64,000 bases of DNA from Iningainema tapete BLCC-T55. GTDB lineage: Bacteria > Cyanobacteriota > Cyanobacteriia > Cyanobacteriales > Nostocaceae. Both the position numbers and the translations under genes were made by a program. The DNA lies in contig NZ_JACXAE010000104.1 of assembly GCF_014698965.1 (NCBI RefSeq), positions 1 to 64,000 on the forward strand, in the 5' to 3' direction. Below the pieces are notes generated by a model. The model saw only the letters and a list, made by a program, of their open reading frames with translations. It ran no database searches and was not told where the DNA came from. Below are positions 43,325-51,867 of the stretch, piece after piece (the stretch's first letter is position 1; each line of letters begins with the position of its first letter).

Positions 43325-46300
43325 ATGTCTTTCAATATTTCAGCTTGGTCGATTAAAAAACCTGTTCCCACGATAGTTATATTCTTAATCTTGACTTTAG
43401 TAGGTTGGTTCTCTTTTACTACCTTAGGAATTGATATCAACCCAAATATAGATGTACCTACAGTATCAGTTATAGTAACACAACCGGGAGCAGGACCTGC
43501 GGAACTAGAATTCCAGGTAACGAAAAAAATTGAAGATGCTGTGGCTGGGTTAGGGAACATCGATGAAATGCGATCGACAGTCACCGATGGCAATTCTACA
43601 ACTACAATCGCGTTTGTACTAGGGACAAATACTGACCGTGCTACCAATGACGTTCGTAATGCGGTAGCACAAATTCGCCAAAACCTTCCTCAAGATATCA
43701 ACGACCCAATTGTACAACGTGTAGAATTTTCTGGTGGTCCGATTATGACTTACGCGGTGAGATCTGATCGGCTTTCAGTAGAAGAACTAAGTAACCTCGT
43801 CGATCAAACCATCAGCCGCGCTGTGCTAGCTGTCAAAGGAGTAGCAGAAATTAAGCGTGTGGGAGGGCTTGACAGGGAAGTTCGTGTCAACCTCGATCCA
43901 AATCGATTACAATCACTAGGCATCACTGCCACTCAGGTAAACGACCAAATTCGTGCTTTAAACATTAACTTACCTGGTGGACGTGCTGAAATCGGTGGTA
44001 GCGAACAAAGTATACGTACTTTGGGTAACGCTAAAAGTATCGATGCCATGAAAAACTACGAAATCATCTTGCCCAATGGCGGTTCCGTTCCCTTGTCTAG
44101 TTTGGGAACGGTAGAAGATAGCTTTGGCGAGGTGCGACAAAATGCACGTTTAAACAACAAACCAGTGGTAGCTTTCCAGGTGTTACGCAGCACTGGAAGC
44201 GTCTTGGTGACAGTGGAAGAAGGAGTGAAAGAGGCAGTAGCACAACTGCAAAAAACACTACCACCAGATGTCAAATTAGATTTAATTTTTACCAGAGCTA
44301 CTTTTGTCCGTGAATCTTATCAAAGCACAATTGACGAATTAATCCAAGCTTCGATATTAGCAGTTGTCGTCATTCAAGTGTTTTTACGAGATTGGCGGGC
44401 AACATTAATTACAGCATTAGCACTGCCACTATCGATGCTTCCCACCTTTGCCGTACAGTCAGCGTTGGGCTACACCCTGAACAACATGACTTTGTTGGCA
44501 TTAGCCTTAGCAGTGGGTAACTTGGTGGATGATGCCGTGGTAGAAATTGAAAACATGGAAACGCATATGGCAATGGGCAAAACAGCTAGGGAAGCTGCTT
44601 TTGACTCATCTGAAGAGGTAGGTTTGGCAGTAATCGCCAGTGCGGCGACAATTATTGCCGTATTTCTGCCTGTTGCTTTTATGGGTGGCGTTCCCGGTCA
44701 ATTTTTCCAACCTTTTGGTGTTACAGTTGCCGCTTCCACCATTTTCTCAACTTTAGTCGCCCGGATGGTAACACCAATGATGGGCGCATATCTACTAAAG
44801 GATAAGCATGGGGAAAAGGAACAGGGAAGGAAAAGAGTAATTAAATTCTTTAATTTCCAATTTACACTCCCTGGTGGGAACCAAGAAAAAACAAAACATA
44901 AAACTCACAAGCGTCGGCGCTTTCAACCTTACGCCTCTTTGCTCAGGTGGGCAATCCGGTATAGATTTACAACTTTGGGTATTGCCATTGCTTTCTTTAT
45001 TGCCAGTGTGATGTTAGTTCCCTACATTCCCAAAGGGTTAGTTGATGGTGGGGATCTGGGAATTTCGACTGTTTCTATAGAACTAGCCCCTGGTTCCACA
45101 ATCGCAGATACCAACAAAGTAGTAACACAGGCAACCAATCTGATCCGGCAGAACCCAAATGTCATTAGTGTATTGGCAGCAGAACAGGTTAATACTGCAA
45201 CTCTGACAATCCAGCTTAAACCTAAAGAACAACGAGACATTTCCCAACTAGAGTTTGAGCGCAAAGTACGTCCTCTGTTCGAGCAAATTCCCGGAGCAAG
45301 AATCAGTTTCGAGAGTGCCGGAGCGGTTGGCGGTAGAAAGGATTTAACTATACTATTACAAAGTGAAAATCCCGAAGCATTAAATCAAGCTGCGAATGCA
45401 CTAGAAACACAAATGCGCACCATACCTGGATTGGTGGAAGTTTCTTCTAGTGCCAGTTTGGTGAAACCAGAGATTTTGGTAATTCCCGATCCGCAAAGGG
45501 CTGGAGATTTGGGCGTGACAGTACAATCTATTGCCCGTACTGCCTCCCTTGCGACTATCGGAGATAACGATGCGAATTTGGCAAAATACAATCTTCCTGA
45601 TCGCCAAATCCCTATTCGTGTCCAAATCGATCCTAAAGCCCGTGAGGACATCAATACAATTAAGGATCTTCAAGTTCCCAGTCAGAATGGCAACTTGGTT
45701 CCCCTTGTAGCAGTAGCAGATATCAAGTTTGGTAGTGGTCCTGCTACAATTAACCGTTACGATCGCGCCCGTCAAGTTTCTGTAGAAGCAAACCTCCAAG
45801 GTACTTCTTTGGGAGAGGCACTCAATAAAGTCAACCAGCTACCTGCACTGTTAAAATTGCCAGATGGAGTAGCACAGCGCAACTCTGGTGATGCCAAAAT
45901 TCTGGGAGAAATTTTTGGTCGGTTTGGTGGAGCATTAGGGCTGGCAGTAATGTCTATCTACGCCATCCTCGTCTTACTCTATAACAACTTCCTCCATCCC
46001 CTCTCGATTATGGCGGCATTGCCCTTCTGTTTAGGTGGCGCACTTGTAGCCTTGATGGTGGCACAAAAAGCTTTAGGGATATATGCATTGATTGGTATAG
46101 TGCTATTAATGGGTATTGTGACGAAAAACTCAATTCTGTTGGTAGATCATGCAATTATTGGTTTGGAAGAAGGCAAATCCCAAAGAGATGCCCTACTAGA
46201 AGCTGGTGTTTCGCGACTGCGCCCAATTATGATGACTTCTTTGGCAACAATTGCTGGGATCATTCCCCTAGCTTTAGGGATTGGTGCTGGTGCAGAAGTT

Positions 46301-46519
46301 CGCCAACCAATGGGTGTGGCAATTCTCGGAGGTTTTACAACTTCCACTCTACTGACTCTGGTGGTAGTACCCGTAATTTTCAGCTTCTTTGACAACTTGC
46401 AAAATTGGATTCTCAAGCTATTCCGCCCCGATGGCGACAAGCGGCACAAGGTTGTTGAAGAAGTCGTGGTTATGCCATCTGCAACAGAAGAACCACCATC
46501 TTACTCAGTGAGGAAATAG
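43325..46519 (+). CDS. RND multidrug efflux permease (AcrB/HAE1 family)
   Basis: A 1064-residue inner-membrane pump. First helix VPTIVIFLILTLVGWFSF, two large periplasmic loops (about 35-330 and 580-870), and twelve membrane helices; helix 4 has the proton-relay DD pair (NLVDDAVVEIEN). A Lys/Arg-rich cytoplasmic loop of about 50 residues (500-540) is inserted between the two halves. Works with the upstream adaptor; substrate unknown. A terminator follows 12 bases after the stop. Confidence 0.92.
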   Translation: MSFNISAWSIKKPVPTIVIFLILTLVGWFSFTTLGIDINPNIDVPTVSVIVTQPGAGPAELEFQVTKKIEDAVAGLGNIDEMRSTVTDGNSTTTIAFVLGTNTDRATNDVRNAVAQIRQNLPQDINDPIVQRVEFSGGPIMTYAVRSDRLSVEELSNLVDQTISRAVLAVKGVAEIKRVGGLDREVRVNLDPNRLQSLGITATQVNDQIRALNINLPGGRAEIGGSEQSIRTLGNAKSIDAMKNYEIILPNGGSVPLSSLGTVEDSFGEVRQNARLNNKPVVAFQVLRSTGSVLVTVEEGVKEAVAQLQKTLPPDVKLDLIFTRATFVRESYQSTIDELIQASILAVVVIQVFLRDWRATLITALALPLSMLPTFAVQSALGYTLNNMTLLALALAVGNLVDDAVVEIENMETHMAMGKTAREAAFDSSEEVGLAVIASAATIIAVFLPVAFMGGVPGQFFQPFGVTVAASTIFSTLVARMVTPMMGAYLLKDKHGEKEQGRKRVIKFFNFQFTLPGGNQEKTKHKTHKRRRFQPYASLLRWAIRYRFTTLGIAIAFFIASVMLVPYIPKGLVDGGDLGISTVSIELAPGSTIADTNKVVTQATNLIRQNPNVISVLAAEQVNTATLTIQLKPKEQRDISQLEFERKVRPLFEQIPGARISFESAGAVGGRKDLTILLQSENPEALNQAANALETQMRTIPGLVEVSSSASLVKPEILVIPDPQRAGDLGVTVQSIARTASLATIGDNDANLAKYNLPDRQIPIRVQIDPKAREDINTIKDLQVPSQNGNLVPLVAVADIKFGSGPATINRYDRARQVSVEANLQGTSLGEALNKVNQLPALLKLPDGVAQRNSGDAKILGEIFGRFGGALGLAVMSIYAILVLLYNNFLHPLSIMAALPFCLGGALVALMVAQKALGIYALIGIVLLMGIVTKNSILLVDHAIIGLEEGKSQRDALLEAGVSRLRPIMMTSLATIAGIIPLALGIGAGAEVRQPMGVAILGGFTTSTLLTLVVVPVIFSFFDNLQNWILKLFRPDGDKRHKVVEEVVVMPSATEEPPSYSVRK

Positions 46520-46531
46520 TGCTATAATAAA

Positions 46532-46559
46532 TGTTAGCCTTATTTTGGCTAACATTTTC
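46532..46559 (+). terminator. Rho-independent terminator of the RND operon
   Basis: TGTTAGCC (46532-46539), 7-base loop, GGCTAACA (46547-46554), then TTTTC. The next base is the first base of tRNA-Gly, so the terminator and tRNA gene directly abut; the tRNA promoter must overlap the hairpin. Confidence 0.8.
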
Positions 46560-46631
46560 GCGGGTGTAATTCAGTGGTAGAATTTCTGCTTCCCATGCAG
46601 ACCGTCGTGGGTTCGAGTCCCATCGCCCGCT
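46560..46631 (+). tRNA. trnG: tRNA-Gly (anticodon CCC)
   Basis: Acceptor arm GCGGGTG pairs with CGCCCGC (one G-T pair); D-arm TTCAGTGGTAGAA; anticodon stem TCTGC/GCAGA around loop TTCCCAT gives anticodon CCC at 46592-46594; T-arm GTGGGTTCGAGTCCCAT. No CCA is encoded. Reads GGG codons. Confidence 0.95.
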
Positions 46632-46645
46632 TTCAAAAAAATGTA

Positions 46646-47016
46646 TTAAGAGTCTAAATTGTTGATTAATTCTTCTATTGCTAAATTCTTTGTATCTTCA
46701 GGTAGATAATCAAAGACTTTTTTTAAAAGTTCTGGAGACGCATTTTGAAGAAACCAGTCTTCACTAGGATTTTCTGTAATATTTAAATAATATTTTAAAC
46801 GTAACTCTATAGCTTCTTTATCTGCTTTATCCAATTGTCCAATTCGATTTAACCAATTTTCTGATGAGTCTTTAAAGCAATTAGCATCAACAGTACTTCT
46901 ACTTCACCTGGCTCATCTAAATTATAAATATGAACATGACCCAGTTTACAACGAAGAGAAACCCTGTAGGGATTTATGGAATAAATCCAACCTTGTCTAG
47001 GTCTTTGTCCACCCAC
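46646..47016 (-). pseudogene. PemK/MazF-like toxin gene with internal deletion and frameshift
   Basis: A GTG start 1 base after the Panacea gene opens a frame with RQGWIYSINPYRVSLRCKLGHVHIYNLDEPGEVE, the N-terminus of an extended PemK/MazF-type protein. Near 46900 the content switches frame to STVDANCFKDSSENWLNRIGQLDK and continues through DKADKEAIELRLKYYLNI to a stop at 46646. The middle of the toxin is missing at the junction, so no functional RNase can form. A 62-codon frame (46646-46834) is just the tail of this gene. Identification of the parent family is from motif memory. Confidence 0.65.
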
Positions 47017-47017
47017 T

Positions 47018-47497
47018 TTACAATCCTAATTCACCAACTAATTTTTCTCTTTCTGCCTGTAAGTTAAGTTTAACTTTTTCTTCTGGTTGATAGGCATTTT
47101 TTACTTCCAGCATTGGAGCAGTGTTATATACGTAATCTAGTAACTGATTCAGTTTATCTGCGCCAGCCCATTCCCTCCTAATATTATCCAGCACCAACTT
47201 AATACTTAGAGGTATTTGCAAATCATCACCCTGAGTAGCTTCATTGACAGGTCTAATATATGTTGCATTATCAAGAGATTCTTGAATAATCTCTTTTCCA
47301 TTCATTTGATTTAAAGCAGTATCTATACCCTCATTCCAAGGTCCAAATTGATAATAACACCAATCTAGCTCAGTCAGATGCTTTCCTGTCCACTTAACAG
47401 AGTAAAGATCAGCTAAATACAAAAATTTAATTAGCTGTGTTTTTGTAATATACCCCTTGGTCGCGTAGACAAAATATTTGATGAGTTTATCCAACAT
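47018..47497 (-). CDS. Panacea/SocA-like antitoxin-type protein
   Basis: A 159-residue Panacea (SocA-like, DUF4065) protein: YVYATKGYITKTQLIKFLYLADL helix pair at the N-terminus, LTELDWCYYQFGPWNEGID, and a C-terminal helix region LNQLLDYVYNTAPM. Panacea domains act as broad antitoxins paired with unrelated toxins. Here the downstream partner is the broken PemK-like gene, 1 base away, so the antitoxin survives while its toxin is dead. Confidence 0.8.
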   Translation of the reverse strand: MLDKLIKYFVYATKGYITKTQLIKFLYLADLYSVKWTGKHLTELDWCYYQFGPWNEGIDTALNQMNGKEIIQESLDNATYIRPVNEATQGDDLQIPLSIKLVLDNIRREWAGADKLNQLLDYVYNTAPMLEVKNAYQPEEKVKLNLQAEREKLVGELGL

Positions 47498-47728
47498 AAC
47501 CCTTCTCTCTACTATTAGTAAAATAGGCTAAATTAATTAACAAATATAAATGGTTATAAGTATTCATAATCATTTTTAGGTAAAACTTTCCAGAGATGTT
47601 TTCTAAGTTTATATCGCTTAATTATAGTTTTTTTGTCCATTACTTGACAATTTGTTGGCTGACTCGCTAGTACCACACAACCTTTACAGTACTATTGTAC
47701 TATAAAAGGCGATTTGTGTCACCTTCAA
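47498..47728. other. Intergenic A/T-rich region, nothing recognised
   Basis: About 230 bases upstream of the Panacea gene. It should contain its promoter. ACAATTTGTTGGCTGACTCG and a CAGTACTATTGTACTATAAAAGG stretch near 47690 could be promoter parts; no gene. Confidence 0.3.
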
Positions 47729-47815
47729 TTACCATTCAACAGCGTTTAATCTGGCAATAACATTTGTATTTCCAGCATAGAGGTAGGTTAGAGTACCAGT
47801 ATCAAGCAAGTACAT
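47729..47815 (-). pseudogene. PIN-domain (VapC) toxin, N-terminal fragment
   Basis: ATG at 47815 begins MYLLDTGTLTYLYAGN, the first strand and first acidic residue of a PIN/VapC ribonuclease, and stops after 28 codons. A full VapC is about 130 residues, so the other three active-site acids are missing. A small antitoxin-like gene lies about 140 bases upstream on the same strand. Confidence 0.6.
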
Positions 47816-47958
47816 TTACGTTCCAATGACTCATCAACTTCAGAATGGTAATGTAACTCGTTCCATAACTTGACTCGCACTATGTCCTATTTAATACAGA
47901 ATCCTAGCACATATCAGAGTTTGGCGTTTTTTACTTACACTGATTGGCAACTCACCCA

Positions 47959-48147
47959 CTATTTCTGCTCCATTTGTCCTAAAGAGTTTTTGGATAATTG
48001 TTTTGGCGACAACGTGACAATTTCTCTACCACTTGTAGCTTGCTTCTTCTGCCAATCTTCAAACATAGCATCTAAGTCATAGTTAAAAGACTTAGCATGT
48101 TCTTCACGAATTCTATGAATTTCCTCTAGAATTTCATCTTGCCACAT
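47959..48147 (-). CDS. Small antitoxin-like protein, 62 aa
   Basis: MWQDEILEEIHRIREEHAKS..., then FNYDLDAMFEDWQKKQ and a Ser/Pro-containing tail. This pattern (two helices, then SLSPK-like end) is common in small cyanobacterial genes that precede PIN-type toxins. The stop is within a short tail; the PIN fragment follows downstream. Antitoxin role inferred from context. Confidence 0.55.
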   Translation of the reverse strand: MWQDEILEEIHRIREEHAKSFNYDLDAMFEDWQKKQATSGREIVTLSPKQLSKNSLGQMEQK

Positions 48148-48173
48148 AGCTTAATCTCCCATTAGCTCATAAG

Positions 48174-48494
48174 GTGTACAAATTATTGATTGTGGATACG
48201 TACCTACGGTTAAATGCCACAGAGGAGCAGGTTTTTCAGCGTGAACTTGATACGATGGGATTGAAGGAGGAGGAACAAGTTATGCAAATAGTCACAAGTT
48301 GGATGGAAACTGGGATGCAGCAGGAGGCACAAAAGTTTGTGCTGCGGTTGTTAAATCGTCGGTTGGGCGCGATTGAGCCACCCTTGGAGCAGCGTGTGCG
48401 TGAATTACCATTGGAGCGTTTGGAAGCTTTAGGCGAGGATATACTAGACTTTAGCGAGATGTCTGATTTGGTGAACTGGTTGGAGCAGGCTTAA
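48174..48494 (+). pseudogene. Rpn-family nuclease (DUF4351), C-terminal fragment 1
   Basis: A 106-codon frame from a GTG carrying only the C-terminal part of a Rpn/YhgA-like recombination-promoting nuclease: VDTYLRLNATEEQVFQREL, VTSWMETGMQQEAQKFVLRLLNRRLG and the DUF4351 block LEALGEDILDFSEMSDLVNWL. The PD-(D/E)XK nuclease domain is missing. A second, more decayed copy is at 49715. Confidence 0.7.
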
Positions 48495-48571
48495 TCAGAT
48501 TCGCACAGAGGTGGTTAGCGATCGCATTGATGCAGAATGGTTCGACGTGCATTGCATCTGCCCAAAACCAC

Positions 48572-48745
48572 CTACTGGGCATCACCGATGAGGACAAAGG
48601 ATGTGACCAGAAGAAAGGATGACTATTAATCTGGCTTAGCTTAGCTTGGCGTAACGCTTCACCCTTGCTCATACCTTGTTTCAGGTTCTGGTAAAACTGC
48701 ACTGAGGGTGATCAAATCAGTGTTGCTCAATCCCAGCAGGGCTGC
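48572..48745 (-). pseudogene. CHAT-domain remnant fused to the end of the GNAT gene
   Basis: Minus-strand pieces of a CHAT domain: LLGLSNTDLITLSA (ending where the catalytic Cys should be), then in another frame QFYQNLKQGMSKGEALRQAK, NSHPFFWS, and in a third frame FVLIGDAQ with a stop at 48572. The stretch after the Cys to the final helix is deleted. The reading frame of the GNAT gene ends inside the first piece. Confidence 0.7.
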
Positions 48746-49254
48746 ATCAGCAATGAAGTTGCGTACACTAAACACCGTCCATAATCATCTTCGTGTTCTT
48801 TCTCAAATTCCATACCAAGCTTGCGTGCTACTTGAAGCGATGCCACATTTTCAGGTTCAATTAGACAAATCAACCGTGTTAGATGTAATTGATCGAAAGC
48901 ATATTGGGCGATCGCCTGCGCTACCTCTGTCCCCAATCCTTGCCCCCAATATTCTCTAGCCAGTAAATAAGCTACCTCCACTTCCTCGCGTCCATCAATC
49001 GTCCAGGGTAGAAGTCCACAGCGTCCAATAAACCGATTTGTTTCTTTGTGAATGGTTGCCCACAAACCTAATTGAGTGTGCTTCGGATGGCCGTGGAGAA
49101 ACCACTCCAGTTCTTCCTTCGCTTCTTGGTAAGTTCGGGGAGCATCAGGAATGTATCGTTTCACTTCTGTATCGCAGTAAAGCGCGTAAAGACTGTCTAA
49201 ATCTTCCCGCATTTGGTGTCTCAGGATAAGTCGATGGGTTTCTAGAATTCTCAT
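48727..49254 (-). CDS. GNAT-family N-acetyltransferase (RimJ/RimL-like), altered C-terminus
   Basis: A 175-residue acetyltransferase: ETHRLILRHQMREDLDSLYAL start, strand-helix EVEVAYLLAREYWGQGLGTEVAQAIAQYAF with the acetyl-CoA pyrophosphate-binding QGLGTE loop, and NVASLQVARKLGMEF. Substrate unknown; RimJ/L-like enzymes acetylate protein N-termini or small molecules. The last residues (about SLLMQPCWD) are encoded by the neighbouring CHAT remnant, so the original C-terminus was replaced by recombination, with little effect expected on the core fold. Confidence 0.82.
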   Translation of the reverse strand: MRILETHRLILRHQMREDLDSLYALYCDTEVKRYIPDAPRTYQEAKEELEWFLHGHPKHTQLGLWATIHKETNRFIGRCGLLPWTIDGREEVEVAYLLAREYWGQGLGTEVAQAIAQYAFDQLHLTRLICLIEPENVASLQVARKLGMEFEKEHEDDYGRCLVYATSLLMQPCWD

Positions 49255-49340
49255 TACTTTGACCTCAACATTGAACTATTTGTGAAATATTCCTCATTTA
49301 CAAATGTTTGTGTTCAAATACTCCTTAGAGACGAGCTATT

Positions 49341-49565
49341 TTATTTATTTGGGTAGTATAAAATATTTCCATAATCACCTATAGCTATAACTTCATCATT
49401 TTCACTCCAATTGTTATTTTTTTTAACATAATCAAATTTCTCTTTAAGTTCTTCTTGTGAGTAAGATTCTAAGTTTTTTGCCCAAGGCAGTCCAAAATTA
49501 AATGGAAGTGAAACAGTTGATTCAACTTTTTTTGTAGTATTTATAAACTTGTAATACTGTCCCAT
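49341..49565 (-). CDS. Hypothetical protein, 74 aa
   Basis: MGQYYKFINTTKKVESTVS..., with GLPWAKNLESYSQEELKEKF and a terminal IAIGDYGNILYY strand. The MGQYYKFIN opening and the GDYG ending recall small proteins found in polymorphic-toxin immunity loci, but I do not recognise the family firmly. Stands alone among decayed genes. Confidence 0.5.
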   Translation of the reverse strand: MGQYYKFINTTKKVESTVSLPFNFGLPWAKNLESYSQEELKEKFDYVKKNNNWSENDEVIAIGDYGNILYYPNK

Positions 49566-49714
49566 TTTTCACTTACCAACTTATTCAGAAGTTTTATGCT
49601 CTGTATTTATCAGGCTTTTTATCTTCATTTTAGACGATCGCTTAGGAAGTACAAAAGCTGGTACTGCGGTTGTTAAATAGCTATACGATCAGATGGAGGG
49701 AATAGGAACAAGTT

Positions 49715-50041
49715 ATGCAAGTCACAAGTTGGATGGAGACTGCTATGCTGCGGGCGGCTCAAAGGCTGGTGCTGCGACAATTAAATCGTCGCGTAGGGAT
49801 TGAACCACATGTCGCGAAACGTATTCTTGAATTACTATTAGTCAGGCTCGAAGCTTTGTGCGATGATATACTAGACTTTAGAGAGATGTCTGATTTGGTG
49901 AACTGGTTGGAGCGCGATCGCACTAGTGCAGAAACTGAAGCGATCAGTGAGAAAATTATGAATAATCGCAAGTACATTAATTTAAAGCGGCTCGAAACTA
50001 AGTTTCATATAATGGCGGATAACAGAGAAGGAATATCGTGA
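49715..50041 (+). pseudogene. Rpn-family nuclease (DUF4351), C-terminal fragment 2
   Basis: A second copy of the DUF4351 end: VTSWMETAMLRAAQRLVLRQLNRRVG and LEALCDDILDFREMSDLVNWLERD, then 40 unrelated codons. DNA at 49646-49672 repeats a further bit of the same gene (CTGGTACTGCGGTTGTTAAAT) upstream, so the locus went through several partial duplications. No nuclease domain. Confidence 0.65.
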
Positions 50042-50045
50042 ACTA

Positions 50046-50183
50046 TGCGAGAATAGCTTACCTATCAAAGAAGATGGGATGTTTCTCATCCAATTAAGTC
50101 TATCTGAACGCCATGAACCAGATCGTCTCACATTGTCCTTGAGCGATGCTTGGTATTACACCTATGAACAAGCTGAGAATTAA
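50046..50183 (+). pseudogene. Unidentified gene tail, about 45 codons
   Basis: An open plus-strand frame without a start, reading ENSLPIKEDGMFLIQLSLSE and DRLTLSLSDAWYYTYEQAEN before a stop at 50183. The strand-rich coding-like content suggests the end of a real protein that I do not recognise. The stretch 50184-50268 that follows is A/T-rich with nothing evident. Confidence 0.3.
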
Positions 50184-50268
50184 TTTCCCAAAAAATCAGG
50201 TATAATTAGAATGCAATATAAATTTAACTTGTTAAACTTGCGCTAGGTAAATAAAAGTGGATAATTAG

Positions 50269-50850
50269 AATATTTTATTAGAAAGTAGAGCCGATGGCTT
50301 TACTACAGCCACCGTCTTAGAAGTTCCTGATTGCCAAATAAGTGACGAAACTAAACTTGGTGCAGTCGAAAAAGTTCAGCAGTTGTTACAGAAGCGTCTA
50401 GCTAAAGCTGAAATAATTCAGATTCCAGTGCCGATACAACCAGCTACTTCCCAAAGCCCTCTCATGAAGTTTGCGGGAATTTTTCAGGACGACCCAGATT
50501 TTATGGAAATCATGAAAGAAATAAGAGCACCAGAGAGATTTGGGCGATATATGACATGGATTCTTGATACTGACCATGCGTCACTGTTTTTAGCTGGAAA
50601 TAAATCAATAATTACTGCTGTTGCCAAATATTCTACGGATGTGGCAATTACAGTAATTACTGTTCAAGAACTATTTAACGGTTGGGTTGGGAGATTGAAT
50701 AACCCAGTCCAAGCAAAAAATCTTACCCAAATTTATACTAAGCTCTGGGAAACTACTGAATTTATCAAGGTCATAACTGTCTTAAATATTGATTTGGAAA
50801 CGCCAGTCTTCTCATCAAAAAGACAAAAATTGTTGCAGTTTATTCCATAA
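50269..50850 (+). pseudogene. HicB-like antitoxin fused in frame to a truncated VapC/PIN toxin
   Basis: One open frame joins two genes that are normally separate. Codons from 50269 encode a HicB-like antitoxin lacking its first residues (LESRADGFTTATVLEVPDCQ, VEKVQQLLQKRLAKAEIIQIPV, LMKFAGIFQDDPDF). From 50551 (ATG) the PIN toxin begins: MTWILDTDHASLFLAGN, VAITVITVQELFNGWVGRL, LYTKLW-like helix. The antitoxin stop is lost, and the toxin ends early (FSSKRQKLLQFIP) before the last active-site acids. The first possible start in frame is the TTG at 50383. A broken, fused TA pair. Confidence 0.7.
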
Positions 50851-51302
50851 AAATTTAGCTTTCAGCCGCAAAATTCCGGTCAATACTCCGTTAATCTCAA
50901 ACTGTATCCAGATGATTTGACCCGAAAAGTCATTGCAGCTATTATCCAAGCAAATCCACCAAATAATTCAACAGCAGGTGAATTCCTCACGATTCTTAAG
51001 AGCAACAATCCTCTACAAATACTAAAAGTCGGATTCAAGTTTATAGAAACACTATCGCTCAAAAACTGAATAAAAGCAACCAAGCAACTCGTCAAGCTGA
51101 ACTTCAACGCCTTTACGATGTGGCGATCGCAAGAAGACAGGCAGTTTTTAACGATCTAGTCTTGGCAAATTTAAATGAAACAGGTAACGCACTTCTTCCC
51201 GTTTCTAACACTAAGGTAGCATCGGCAACAAAAAGTCAGTAAAACCCCAACTTTTTGTAGGGGCACATAGCCAAACGCCCCTATTGAGCTAACACTTTTC
51301 TA
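50851..51302. other. Gene-remnant stretch with two open segments
   Basis: Plus-strand segments without starts: one reads SVNLKLYPDDLTRKVIAAII and ends at 51069; another reads NKSNQATRQAELQRLYDVAI and ends at 51241. Their composition looks coding but each is truncated and the pair is in different frames, so they are probably one decayed gene of unknown family. A TAGGGGC/GCCCCTA hairpin (about 51256-51284) follows. Confidence 0.4.
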
Positions 51303-51368
51303 TAGGTTTTTGACAAACTGGACAGGAATATTCTGTGATTAAGGCTTTCGACTTTTGGGGACTGGCAC
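51303..51368 (-). pseudogene. Fragment of the topA C-terminal zinc-finger region
   Basis: 66 bases almost identical to topA DNA at about 56684-56750, encoding SPQKSKALITEYSCPVCQKP against the gene's SPQKSKASITEYSCPVCHKP. No start or stop context; a partial duplicate of the topoisomerase gene that lies 5.4 kb away. Confidence 0.75.
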
Positions 51369-51867
51369 TGTAATCAAATATTCCATGTTATGATTAAAGC
51401 AAAGAGAAATATTTTCGGCTACGTGACTACGCCATAGACACATTGTCATAGAAGCCTTTCCGGATCTAAATCTCTACACCCTATTAGGTTCGAGAGGTGC
51501 TGTATGTCAGTTTATTTAGGTAATCGATAGTACGACGTTTAATTATACAATTGCCATGTTTAGGTGAGCGGGTTCAATCCTCCCTTACCGTTTAGATGAA
51601 TTTTGCTTTAATCCCTATAGTTATCTCATCTTATAAAAGCTTGTTTTGTGGCTTTAGAGTTAGAGTTAAAGTCACGTCCCTTCTGGTTCTCAAAAATCAC
51701 GCATTCACGCATTCAAAAGTAACCCCACCAGTCGCAAAGCGACATGAATTTTGACTTTCCGCAGGGTTGCCCCTACGATTATTTAATCAAAATTACCATA
51801 ACTCTAAATACAAATTGTTGGTGTCTATAGGGATTGCTCCTTATATTAACACAAATTAGGTTAAAAA
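51369..51867. other. Gene-free region with RNA-binding-protein gene remnant
   Basis: No intact gene. Includes the rbp remnant at 51488-51527. The segment 51535-51598 ends in GCGGGTTCAATCCTCCC, which resembles a tRNA T-arm, but no complete cloverleaf can be built. Later parts hold short inverted words (GTCGCAAAGCGAC at 51732-51744). Confidence 0.4.
51488..51527 (+). pseudogene. 5' remnant of an rbp (RRM) gene with its leader
   Basis: TTCGAGAGGTGCTGT followed by ATG TCA GTT TAT TTA GGT AAT, i.e. MSVYLGN, then a stop. It matches the leader (ATTCGAGAGGTTTTAT) and first codons of the intact rbp gene at 52283. Only the leader and RNP2-start codons survive. Confidence 0.65.

Noticed and set aside
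48451-48702. 83-codon reverse ORF as a separate gene
   Set aside because: Its recognisable part is a CHAT C-terminus in a broken gene, and the rest is out of frame with that homology.
51531-51598. tRNA-like end with GCGGGTTCAATCCTCCC
   Set aside because: The T-arm has a mismatch and a G-T pair, only five acceptor pairs can be made, and no D-arm or anticodon arm folds; not a tRNA gene.
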